Part shown: in pieces, positions 25,990-34,375 of the stretch
Position numbering within the stretch: position 1 is the first letter of the stretch
How the letters are laid out: the number at the start of each line of letters is the position of its first letter
From: Bacillota bacterium
Lineage (GTDB): Bacteria > Bacillota > Clostridia > Lachnospirales > Lachnospiraceae
Reading direction: 5' to 3'
DNA: 64,000 bases
Assembly (NCBI GenBank): GCA_023411215.1
Contig: JAEYOY010000030.1
Coordinates: forward strand, 1 to 64,000
The notes under the pieces: generated by a model
The model's database searches: none
What the model saw: the letters and a program-made list of their open reading frames with translations, nothing else
Told to the model about the DNA's origin: nothing
Made by a program: the position numbers and the translations under genes

Positions 25990-26661
25990 ATGAAAATTTT
26001 ACTGGTAGAAGACGATAATACCATTGCGTTGGGACTGGAATATTCTCTTAAGCAAGAGGGCTATGATGTACTGTTGTGTCAGGATGTAGCTTCAGGGTCG
26101 AGGACCTTGAAGGAACAAAAGGTAGATCTGTGCTTATTTGATCTGACGCTGCCCGATGGCAGTGGTTATGAGCTTTGCAAGCTGGCAAGGGAGCGATGGG
26201 ATATACCGGTTATTATTCTTACGGCTTGTGATGAGGAAGTCAATGTGGTAATGGGATTGGAGTTAGGAGCGGACGACTATATTACAAAGCCCTTCCGTGT
26301 TCGTGAACTGCAGGCAAGGATTAAGACGGTGCTTCGCAGATATCAGAAGGATAATAGCTCGAAGCATATTATTGAACTGGATTCCATCCGGATCAACACG
26401 ATGGATGCTAAGGTGTATAAAAATGGGCAGGAGGTTATCCTGACCGCTCTGGAATATAGACTGCTACTGACCTTTGCGAATAACGAAGGCCAGGTGCTTT
26501 CGAGGAATCAACTACTGGAGGGTATCTGGGATGTTGCCGGTGATTTTGTGAATGATAATACCCTAACGGTATACATTAAACGTTTGCGAGATAAGCTGGA
26601 GGAAGATGCCCAGAACCCGACTATTATTAAGACGGTAAGAGGACTCGGCTATAAGATTTAG
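25990..26661 (+). CDS. OmpR/PhoB-type response regulator
   Basis: 223 residues. The receiver domain has the acidic pair at 8-9 (VEDDN), phospho-acceptor Asp51 in CLFDLTLPDGSG and the conserved lysine in DDYITKPFRVREL. The C-terminal winged helix includes LTALEYRLLLTFANN and VYIKRLRDKLEED, ending TVRGLGYKI. GGGGGG lies before the start. It is paired with the histidine kinase gene 62 bases downstream and probably regulates the ABC transporter genes that follow. Confidence 0.96.
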   Translation: MKILLVEDDNTIALGLEYSLKQEGYDVLLCQDVASGSRTLKEQKVDLCLFDLTLPDGSGYELCKLARERWDIPVIILTACDEEVNVVMGLELGADDYITKPFRVRELQARIKTVLRRYQKDNSSKHIIELDSIRINTMDAKVYKNGQEVILTALEYRLLLTFANNEGQVLSRNQLLEGIWDVAGDFVNDNTLTVYIKRLRDKLEEDAQNPTIIKTVRGLGYKI

Positions 26662-26723
26662 GATACTGTGAGAAGCATCAGGAGGGCGTGCTGGATAAAT
26701 GCTTGGCACTGAAGGAGGATAAT

Positions 26724-27725
26724 ATGTTACGGAATAAAGCATATCGCTATATGCTATTTCTACTTTTGGGGGTTACAATATTGGGAACCGGAATTGGTCT
26801 TCTCATTGATCCGATCATGGGTACCGGGATCGGTTTGACCTCGGGGCTGTTAACCCTGATTTCTTTATGGATGACGAGGCGAAGATATTCGGATATCAAG
26901 GAGCTATCTGAATATCTTCGTCGAATCTATAGCGGTGACTATAGTTTGGATATTCGAGATAGTGTTGAGGGCGAGCTAAGTATACTAAAGAATGAAATCT
27001 ATAAGGTGACCCTGATTCTATCCAAACAGGCAGATCAATTACTTTCGGAGAAGGAACAGCTGGCCAATGCAATCTCGGATATTGCTCATCAATTGAAGAC
27101 CCCTTTGACCTCTATGACGGTGATGGCAGATGTCCTAAGCAGTGAGGGGCTGGAGCCGGAGAATCGAAGAGAGTTTACAAAGACCCTGAGTACCCAGCTG
27201 GAGCGAATGGAATGGTTACTGACCTCTTTGTTAAAATTGTCGAAGATGGACGCCGGAACAGTTAAATTTAAAAAAGGACAGGTAACCGCTGCCGAATTGA
27301 TTGATAAGGCATTGAAGCCTCTGCTCATTGTGATGGAGCTAAAGAATCAGAAGCTTATCTTTGAGGATGTAGGAAAAGTAACCTTCTTGGGTGATTGCAA
27401 TTGGTCGGCAGAAGCACTGATTAATATATTGAAGAACTGTATCGAGCATACCCCGGAAGGTGGTACGATTATGATACAGACCGAAGATAATCCCATCTAT
27501 ACAGGAATTGTCATAACTGATAACGGCATAGGGATTGCAAAGGAAGACCTGCCCTATATCTTCAAGCGGTTTTATAAAGGAAAGAATGCAGGTGAAGATA
27601 GTGTGGGGATCGGATTGGCCATGGCAAAAAGTATTATCGAGAAACAAAACGGAGATATTACTGTAACCAGCCAACCCTCTAAGGGGAGTAGATTTGTAAT
27701 CAAATTCTATAAGCAGATAACTTGA
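26724..27725 (+). CDS. Sensor histidine kinase with minimal sensor
   Basis: 333 residues. Two transmembrane helices (about 10-28 and 31-50) are joined by only a few residues, so there is no external sensing domain. HAMP-like and dimerisation regions follow, with phospho-acceptor His122 in SDIAHQLKTPLTS. The N box is NILKNCIEH, the G1 box TDNGIGI and the G2 region SVGIGLAMAKSI. ATG 26724 is preferred over the upstream in-frame start at 26688 because AAGGAGG (26712-26718) directly precedes it. As with intramembrane-sensing kinases, the linked ABC permease may be the actual sensor; that is inference. Confidence 0.93.
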   Translation: MLRNKAYRYMLFLLLGVTILGTGIGLLIDPIMGTGIGLTSGLLTLISLWMTRRRYSDIKELSEYLRRIYSGDYSLDIRDSVEGELSILKNEIYKVTLILSKQADQLLSEKEQLANAISDIAHQLKTPLTSMTVMADVLSSEGLEPENRREFTKTLSTQLERMEWLLTSLLKLSKMDAGTVKFKKGQVTAAELIDKALKPLLIVMELKNQKLIFEDVGKVTFLGDCNWSAEALINILKNCIEHTPEGGTIMIQTEDNPIYTGIVITDNGIGIAKEDLPYIFKRFYKGKNAGEDSVGIGLAMAKSIIEKQNGDITVTSQPSKGSRFVIKFYKQIT

Positions 27726-27981
27726 GAATATTCACTAAACTAGCTTATATCACTAATATTGTGCCAAGAGTGTTCTCAACAAGTCGAGGATGCACTTGGT
27801 ACATATTACGGTATATGCAAACAACTTTATGGTTAACATTTGTGACAAAATTGTAATATTTCAGTCACCGGGTAGTCATGTCGTTAGGATAGACTGAGCT
27901 CATACAAATAATAGTGGAACTGGCTGAGCGTAATTCTGTGTTTTGAAATTAAGAATGGCCAGAGATAATATGGAGGTTATG
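27726..27981 (+). promoter_or_regulatory. Region between kinase and ABC genes with inverted repeat
   Basis: GTGAC (27842-27846) and GTCAC (27864-27868) are separated by 17 AT-rich bases and could be a site for the linked response regulator. No confident -35/-10 pair was found. A weak hairpin TTGAGAA / TTCTCAA overlaps the kinase stop codon. Confidence 0.35.
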
Positions 27982-28665
27982 ATGGAAATACTAAAGGTCG
28001 AACATTTATCCAAACAATATGGTACCGGTGAGACATCAGTGAAAGCTCTGGACGATGTAAGCTTCAGCATCGAAAAAGGGGAGTTTGTTGCTATTATTGG
28101 TCCGTCCGGTTCCGGTAAATCAACTCTGCTTCATATGCTGGGCGGAGTGGATCGGCCGACTGGTGGGAAGGTATATGTTGATAATACGGATATATACCAG
28201 TTGAATGAGACGCAGCTTGCAATTTTTAGACGCAGACAGATCGGTCTCGTTTATCAGTTCTATAATTTGATACCGGTACTTAGCGTAGAGGAGAATATCA
28301 CGCTACCCTTACTCCTGGATGAACAGAAGGTGGATAATAAACAGCTTAAGAATATTGTGAAGGCATTAAATCTTGAAAATCGTTTGGAATACCTGCCAAA
28401 TCAGCTATCCGGAGGACAGCAGCAGCGTGTATCCATAGGCCGTGCCCTGATCAATAATCCGGCGATTATGCTGGCCGATGAGCCTACCGGTAATTTGGAT
28501 AGTAAGAACAGCGGTGAGATAATCGAGCTACTCAAGATGTTCAACCGAACCTATAAGCAGACCTTACTGATTATTACCCATGATGAACGTATCGCTCTAC
28601 AGGCAGACCGGATTATTGCGATTGAGGATGGACGAATCATTAAAAACGAGGTGACGCGTCCATGA
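27982..28665 (+). CDS. ABC transporter ATP-binding protein (MacB/LolD type)
   Basis: 227 residues. Walker A is GPSGSGKST, the signature LSGGQQQRVSIGRAL, Walker B IMLADEPTGNLDS and the H loop LLIITHDER. Proteins of this size energise FtsX-like permeases in lipoprotein, peptide or antibiotic-resistance transporters. ATG 27982 has GGAGG 5 bases upstream; another ATG 3 bases earlier is too close, and an in-frame TTG at 27943 lacks a site. It overlaps the permease gene by 4 bases. Confidence 0.95.
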   Translation: MEILKVEHLSKQYGTGETSVKALDDVSFSIEKGEFVAIIGPSGSGKSTLLHMLGGVDRPTGGKVYVDNTDIYQLNETQLAIFRRRQIGLVYQFYNLIPVLSVEENITLPLLLDEQKVDNKQLKNIVKALNLENRLEYLPNQLSGGQQQRVSIGRALINNPAIMLADEPTGNLDSKNSGEIIELLKMFNRTYKQTLLIITHDERIALQADRIIAIEDGRIIKNEVTRP

Positions 28666-31256
28666 ATATTGTAAATAAATTAACCCTACGTCAGCTGATG
28701 CTGAATAAGAAACGAACACTGGTGACCATAATCGGTACAATAATTTCTGCGGCAATGATCACTGCAGTTGCTACCTTAGGCTTATCCTTTGTCGATATCA
28801 TGATTAGGGAGAGTATCCAAGAGAATGGGGAGTGGCATGCCAAATTCTTGGATGTGAATCAGGAGCAGCTTGAGGCCGTTCAATCGGATTCCAGAATCAA
28901 AACGTCAATGCTGGGAAGAGATCTGGGATATTCCTATCTGGAGGGCAGTGATAACAATAATAAGCCATATCTGTTTGTCTTAGAGTATGATAAGGCTGGT
29001 TTAGAGAACTTTCCGATTGAAATAATCGAGGGAAGGCTACCGGAAAGTTCCAAGGAACTGGTGATATCCGAAGCCATCATTACGAATGCTAGAGTAGATT
29101 ATAAGCTTGGAGATACAGTGAAGCTTTCGATAGGAGATAGAGTTTCTATTTCTGAAGACATGAGGGAGGAGCTTGAGCAGGTTCAAAGTCTCATATGGGA
29201 TGGGGATACGGTAGCCGAATATCTGACAGAGAGGCTATCTAAGGAATATATCATCGTGGGTATTATAAGGAGTCCGGATTGGGAATATACGTGGGCTCCG
29301 GGTTATACAGTAATCTCTTATCTGGATGAAAAGGGATTAACCTCATCTGAGCAGTTTGATGTATCGGTAATCTTTAACAAAGTCAATAATAAGCTTTTCG
29401 ACAATGCAAAGGAAATTCTACCGGATAATGAAATCAAATTTAATAATGAGTTACTGCGATATATGGGAGTATATGCCGATGACTCCCTAAGAAAAATGCT
29501 ATATACCTTATCTGCCATCATTATGGTTATTATCGTAATTGGTTCTGTAGCATTGATCTATAACGCGTTTGCAATCTCGGTAGCCGAACGTTCCAGATAC
29601 CTGGGCATGCTTGCAAGCGTTGGTGCCACAAGGCGTCAGAAGAGGAACTCCGTATTTTTTGAAGGAGCAGTCATCGGGCTTATCAGTATTCCTATTGGTA
29701 TTGCCTCCGGCTATCTTGGTTTAGGAATAACCTATATCTTTATTAATCCATTAATAAAAGGAGCACTGGGTGTTGCAGGTGGTTTTCAGCTAGAGGTATA
29801 TCCGACTTCTTTAGTGGCTTCCCTCGTGATATCAGCCCTCACCATACTGATATCAACTTATATACCGGCGAGGAAAGCATCAAGAATCACAGCGATTGAT
29901 GCAATCCGCCAATCAACTGAAGTAAAAATCAAGAAAAGACAGGTGAAAACCTCAAGACTTACCCGTGCTCTCTTTGGCATCGAAGGTGATCTGGGGCTGA
30001 AGAATTTGAAGAGGAATCGTGGTAGATATAAGGCTACAATTTTCTCTTTGGTAATCAGTATGATGCTGTTTTTGGTTGTTACCCAATTCACAAATATGAT
30101 CCGGCAATCCTACATGATGACCCAGGACGGTATCAATTTTGACATCACAGCCATGGTCAATGGTACGACTCAGGAGAGGAACGAGGTGGTGAGTAAGATT
30201 ACCTCCCTTGATCATATCAAGGAATATTCCCGTTTGGATAGCATTGATGCCAGTACCTGGCTTGGAGCAGCCGAAGCAGCCGATTATCTGAATCCAGAAG
30301 GAGGAAGCGGGAGTGCAGGAGAATACAATTATCAGATTATCGTAAATGCGCTGGAGGATGAGGCACTGAAGGAATATACGAAAAAGATTGGTGGAGATTA
30401 CGAGCTTTTTGGCGAGTCGGGTATTCCGGCTGCAATCGTTATCGATCAGGTGACCTTTAAGGATGCTGCAGCTGATAAATATGTGCTGACGAAGGTGGTT
30501 AAGACAGAGATTGGCAAGGAATATGATTTGTATCTTCCGGTTGAAAATGATGAAATAGAACTAGGTAAGGTCAAGGTGGCCGCTACGACGGACCAGTTGC
30601 CGATGGGTATCATGTCCTCGGGAGGAGGGGCGGTATTTCACATTATCGTCTCGAAACAAGCTTTTGACACCATGATTAATAAAGGGGGCGATATGGCACA
30701 GCAGATGACGAATACGAATGTATTTTTCAACAGTAGCAAGCCTCTTAAGCTTCAAGAATCAATGGAAAAGGTGCAAGAAGGCGTTGGTGTGAGTAAGCTT
30801 AGCTTATATAATCTATATCTCTATCGTCAACGGGAGGAGCAGATGATGCTTCTGATCAACGTATTTACCTACGCATTTTTAATCCTGATTACTGTAATCT
30901 GTATTGCGAATATCATCAATACCATTTCCACCAGTATTGCTCTTAGGAAAAGAGAATTCGCAATGCTGAAGTCCGTTGGCATTACACCAAAGAGCTTTCG
31001 TCGTATGTTGAATTATGAAAGTATCTTTTATGGATTGAAAGCATTGATCTATGGATTGCCGATCAGTATTGCTGTCATATATCTCATCTACAATGTACTG
31101 ATGGATAGCTTTGAATTTGCATTTACTCTTCCGCTTACCAGCATCGGTATCGTGATCATATCGGTATTTCTGATTGTTGGGATTGCGATGCTTTATTCCA
31201 GCCATAAGGTAAGGAAGGAAAATATCATCGATGCGTTAAGGCAGGAGATCATATAA
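28662..31256 (+). CDS. FtsX-type ABC transporter permease
   Basis: 864 residues with the duplicated FtsX layout: helix (about 20-42), extracytoplasmic domain, three helices (about 280-410), then a second helix (about 460-480), a second large domain and three helices near the C-terminus (about 735-855). SVAERSRYLGMLASVGATRRQ and IALRKREFAMLKSVGITPKS are the coupling segments typical of these permeases. Linked to a minimal-sensor kinase, it probably responds to and counters a cell-envelope peptide or antibiotic, although it is longer than BceB. ATGA overlap with the ATPase gene. Confidence 0.92.
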   Translation: MNIVNKLTLRQLMLNKKRTLVTIIGTIISAAMITAVATLGLSFVDIMIRESIQENGEWHAKFLDVNQEQLEAVQSDSRIKTSMLGRDLGYSYLEGSDNNNKPYLFVLEYDKAGLENFPIEIIEGRLPESSKELVISEAIITNARVDYKLGDTVKLSIGDRVSISEDMREELEQVQSLIWDGDTVAEYLTERLSKEYIIVGIIRSPDWEYTWAPGYTVISYLDEKGLTSSEQFDVSVIFNKVNNKLFDNAKEILPDNEIKFNNELLRYMGVYADDSLRKMLYTLSAIIMVIIVIGSVALIYNAFAISVAERSRYLGMLASVGATRRQKRNSVFFEGAVIGLISIPIGIASGYLGLGITYIFINPLIKGALGVAGGFQLEVYPTSLVASLVISALTILISTYIPARKASRITAIDAIRQSTEVKIKKRQVKTSRLTRALFGIEGDLGLKNLKRNRGRYKATIFSLVISMMLFLVVTQFTNMIRQSYMMTQDGINFDITAMVNGTTQERNEVVSKITSLDHIKEYSRLDSIDASTWLGAAEAADYLNPEGGSGSAGEYNYQIIVNALEDEALKEYTKKIGGDYELFGESGIPAAIVIDQVTFKDAAADKYVLTKVVKTEIGKEYDLYLPVENDEIELGKVKVAATTDQLPMGIMSSGGGAVFHIIVSKQAFDTMINKGGDMAQQMTNTNVFFNSSKPLKLQESMEKVQEGVGVSKLSLYNLYLYRQREEQMMLLINVFTYAFLILITVICIANIINTISTSIALRKREFAMLKSVGITPKSFRRMLNYESIFYGLKALIYGLPISIAVIYLIYNVLMDSFEFAFTLPLTSIGIVIISVFLIVGIAMLYSSHKVRKENIIDALRQEII

Positions 31257-31276
31257 TCGTATTATCTTAAGAGAAG

Positions 31277-32611
31277 TATTTTATCGGGCTGGGTGCGAAT
31301 AATGTGGCAGCGGCGTTTCTGATCAAGGCAGGTGCGGCCATTCTTGATCACATGGCATTATTGTTTGCTATTGGTGTGGCAGTTGGTATGTCCGATGACA
31401 ATGACGGTACTGCGGGACTTGCGGGTCTGGTATCCTGGCTGATGTTCACTACCTTATTATCCAGTGGGGCAGTAGCGATGTTCACCGGTGCTGAGGCTGA
31501 TATGGCCTTCGGCAAGATTGAGAATGTATTTATCGGTATTATATCCGGTTTAATCGGAGCTACCTGTTATAACCGCTTTAAGGGAGTTAAATTGCCGACG
31601 GCACTGGCATTCTTCAGTGGTAAGCGATGCGTAGCAATTGTTACTGCAGCTGTTACTGTAGTTGCAAGCTTGATATTATTCTTTGTTTGGCCCTTCCTGT
31701 ATGGTGCATTGGTAGCCTTTGGTAAGGCAATCATCAGCACAGGAGCAGTTGGCGCAGGTATTTATGGTTTTGCGAATCGCTTACTAATCCCTACCGGTCT
31801 GCACCATGCACTTAATAATGTATTCTGGTTTGATCTTGCCGGTATTAACGATTTAAAGAACTTCTGGTCTGGGGAAGGTACTTTAGGTGAGACAGGTATG
31901 TATATGTCCGGTTTCTTCCCGGTTATGATGTTCGGTCTGCCCGGTGCGGCTCTTGCAATGTATCATACCGCCAAGACGAAAAAGAAGAAAATTGCAGCAT
32001 CTTTACTTATGGCAGCAGCACTCTGTTCCTTCTTAACCGGTGTAACAGAGCCTCTGGAATTTTCGTTTATGTTCCTTGCTCCTGCACTTTATTTAGTACA
32101 TGCACTTTTGACCGGTATTTCCTGCTTTATTGTTGCATTATTACCAACCAGAGCGGGCTTTCAATTCAGTGCAGGCTTAATTGACTGGGTTTTAAGCCTC
32201 AAAGCACCGATGGCTCAGAAGCCTTGGTTATTGATTCTGATTGGTCTTGTATTCTTCGTGGTATATTATTTGATCTTCCGCTTTATGATAACCGTATTCA
32301 AGTTGAAGACACCCGGAAGAGAAGATGATGAAGATAATGAAGAAGAGCTGCGTGCCACATTATCCAATAATGATTTTACAGCAGTTGCTGCTAAGGTATT
32401 AGAAGGCCTTGGCGGAAAAGTAAACGTCGCTTCGATTGATAATTGTGTAACCAGACTACGTGTCGAGGTTAAGGATTATACTGCTGTTGATGAGAAGAAG
32501 ATTAAGTCAGCAGGGGTAGCTGGTGTGATCAGACCGAGCAAGACCAGTGTACAGGTTGTTATCGGAACTCAGGTACAATTTGTTGCAGATGAGCTCAAGA
32601 AGATGCTTTAA
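31277..32611 (+). pseudogene. PTS glucose/N-acetylglucosamine EIICB, 5'-truncated
   Basis: Homology to NagE/PtsG-type permeases begins abruptly at TAT TTT ATC GGG (about 31277), encoding YFIGLGANNVAAAFLIKAG. Two codons upstream is an in-frame TAA, so the first 30-odd residues, with the first membrane segment, are missing. The only nearby start, GTG 31304, has no ribosome-binding site and lies inside the conserved region. The rest is intact: EIIC core (GLHHALNNVFWFDL, TGVTEPLEFSFMF) and EIIB with its phospho-cysteine in SIDNCVTRLRV. It lies only 20 bases after the ABC permease. Probably a non-functional remnant left by a deletion, although low translation from GTG cannot be excluded. Confidence 0.75.
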
Positions 32612-32747
32612 ATCCATGCTTCATAAGATGTCTGCAAATCGGTCTATTTATGAAATATGATACCTTAATTGGCTAACTTTTCATTTTTCTATAAAAACTA
32701 ACCTATCATCACTGTAAGAGAAGAAGCTTGCTATTTGATAGCAAAAG

Positions 32748-32787
32748 AGTGCTGCAATACCGGGTCAGGTGTATTGCGGCACTTTTT
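32748..32787 (+). terminator. Rho-independent terminator after the PTS gene
   Basis: AGTGCTGCAATAC (32748-32760) pairs with GTATTGCGGCACT (32771-32783), followed by T residues. Retention of a strong terminator agrees with the 3' part being ancestral. Confidence 0.88.
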
Positions 32788-32870
32788 GTATTGAATCTTA
32801 TCCCATATTATGCATTATATGGTGTTTTTATCCAAGTCAAACAAAAAAATAAGTATTATTATGTATTAAA

Positions 32871-32900
32871 TTGCTCCGTGGGGATAGTGTGTGATATAAT
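32871..32900 (+). promoter_or_regulatory. Promoter candidate for the DUF1576 gene
   Basis: TTGCTC (32871-32876), an 18-base spacer and TATAAT (32895-32900). Confidence 0.45.
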
Positions 32901-32977
32901 TTGACTACACTAAATTCTATTTGCTGCTAAAGGAGAACGGTGTACTATATTATATCAATCAGTGATTAGGAGAATTT

Positions 32978-34294
32978 ATGAGGGAAAAACAAAGAGAGCA
33001 TATTGTTATGGAAAAACAAATACTTTCTACACAAAAGAATGGATCAATCGTTTCAAATCGTATGAAATACGGTATATTCACTATTTATTCACTGTTATTT
33101 GTTGCTTTCGGTTTGGTTATGGATACACCAAAGGCAATTCTGCAAGGACTTTACAGGATAATAATTGAACCGGATTTTCTGATAACTGACTATATTGAAA
33201 TTGGCGGTATCGGTGCCGCCTTTGTCAATGCCGGCATCGTTATGCTTGCTACATTAGCGATTTTGTATCTGTTGAGGATCGAAATCAGTGGGAATTCGAT
33301 CGCAGCCATCTATCTGATGGGCGGCTTTGCTCTATTTGGCAAGAACATTTTTAATATCTGGCTCATTATTTTGGGCGTTATAGTCTATGCTGCAGTTAAG
33401 AAAGAAAAGCTCTCCCAGCATATCCATACCGCATTCTTTGGAACAAGTCTGGCTCCTATTGTATCAGAGATTTTCTTTGGTCTAGATATCCCATTACCAT
33501 TTAAAGTCATCTTCGGTATTGTGGCAGGTCTCAGTATCGGATTTTTGCTGCCGCCCTTGTCAACATCACTGTTTCACGTTCATAAGGGCTTCAATCTTTA
33601 TAATGTTGGTTTCACTGCAGGGCTTCTCGGTACGATATATGTATCCATCTTTCGTTCCTATGGTTTTGTATCCTACAGTCGGTTAGTCTGGAGTGATGGG
33701 AATAATATGTTGTTTGGTATATTTTTGTCATCGATATTAGTTTCTATGTTAATGCTTGGTTTTATGCTAAATGGAAAAAAGTTTCAACCCATCCGGAGGC
33801 TGCTTACCTACTCCGGAGTAGCGAAAAGTGACTTTGTACTTATGGAGGACTTCGGTACAGTACTCTTTAATATGGGTATGAATGGATTGATGGCTATGGG
33901 ATATGTTCTTATTGTAGGAGGTGACTTGAACGGTCCTACCATGGGTGGAATTCTGACGGTGATGTGCTTCGGGGCTTATGGTAAACACATTAAGAATATC
34001 CTGCCAATCTTTCTTGGGGTGTTTATCGGCAGTATCACAAAGGTTTGGAATATTAATGATCCCCATATTCTCTTGGCAGCATTATTCGGAACGGGTTTAG
34101 CCCCGATCGGAGGACATTACGGATGGATTTATGGTGTGATGGCCGGATTTATCAATTCCTCAGTCGTTCTGAATTCCGGCATATTGCATGGTGGAATGAA
34201 TCTGTACAATACAGGGTTTTCGGCCGGAATTGTTGCAGCGGTCATGCTTCCGGTCATCGAAGTGTTCCGTAGGAGGAAAGATAAATCTGCCTGA
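32978..34294 (+). CDS. DUF1576 family polytopic membrane protein
   Basis: 438 residues with about 11-12 hydrophobic helices and repeated Gly-rich turns. Two related blocks (VHKGFNLYNVGFTAGLLGT and LHGGMNLYNTGFSAGIVAA) show an internal duplication, as in many transporters. This is the DUF1576 family, whose function is not established. TAGGAG is 5 bases before the ATG; the following in-frame ATG would lose the N-terminus. It is convergent with the AraC-GH39 gene, and no partner gene is adjacent on its own strand. Confidence 0.85.
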   Translation: MREKQREHIVMEKQILSTQKNGSIVSNRMKYGIFTIYSLLFVAFGLVMDTPKAILQGLYRIIIEPDFLITDYIEIGGIGAAFVNAGIVMLATLAILYLLRIEISGNSIAAIYLMGGFALFGKNIFNIWLIILGVIVYAAVKKEKLSQHIHTAFFGTSLAPIVSEIFFGLDIPLPFKVIFGIVAGLSIGFLLPPLSTSLFHVHKGFNLYNVGFTAGLLGTIYVSIFRSYGFVSYSRLVWSDGNNMLFGIFLSSILVSMLMLGFMLNGKKFQPIRRLLTYSGVAKSDFVLMEDFGTVLFNMGMNGLMAMGYVLIVGGDLNGPTMGGILTVMCFGAYGKHIKNILPIFLGVFIGSITKVWNINDPHILLAALFGTGLAPIGGHYGWIYGVMAGFINSSVVLNSGILHGGMNLYNTGFSAGIVAAVMLPVIEVFRRRKDKSA

Positions 34295-34375
34295 TGGCAT
34301 GGCTCTTTTCCAGGCAACAGCCGGTAAGAATCTTCTAAGGACTATTCGAAGATGATGCGTTTGGTACATTTCTTT

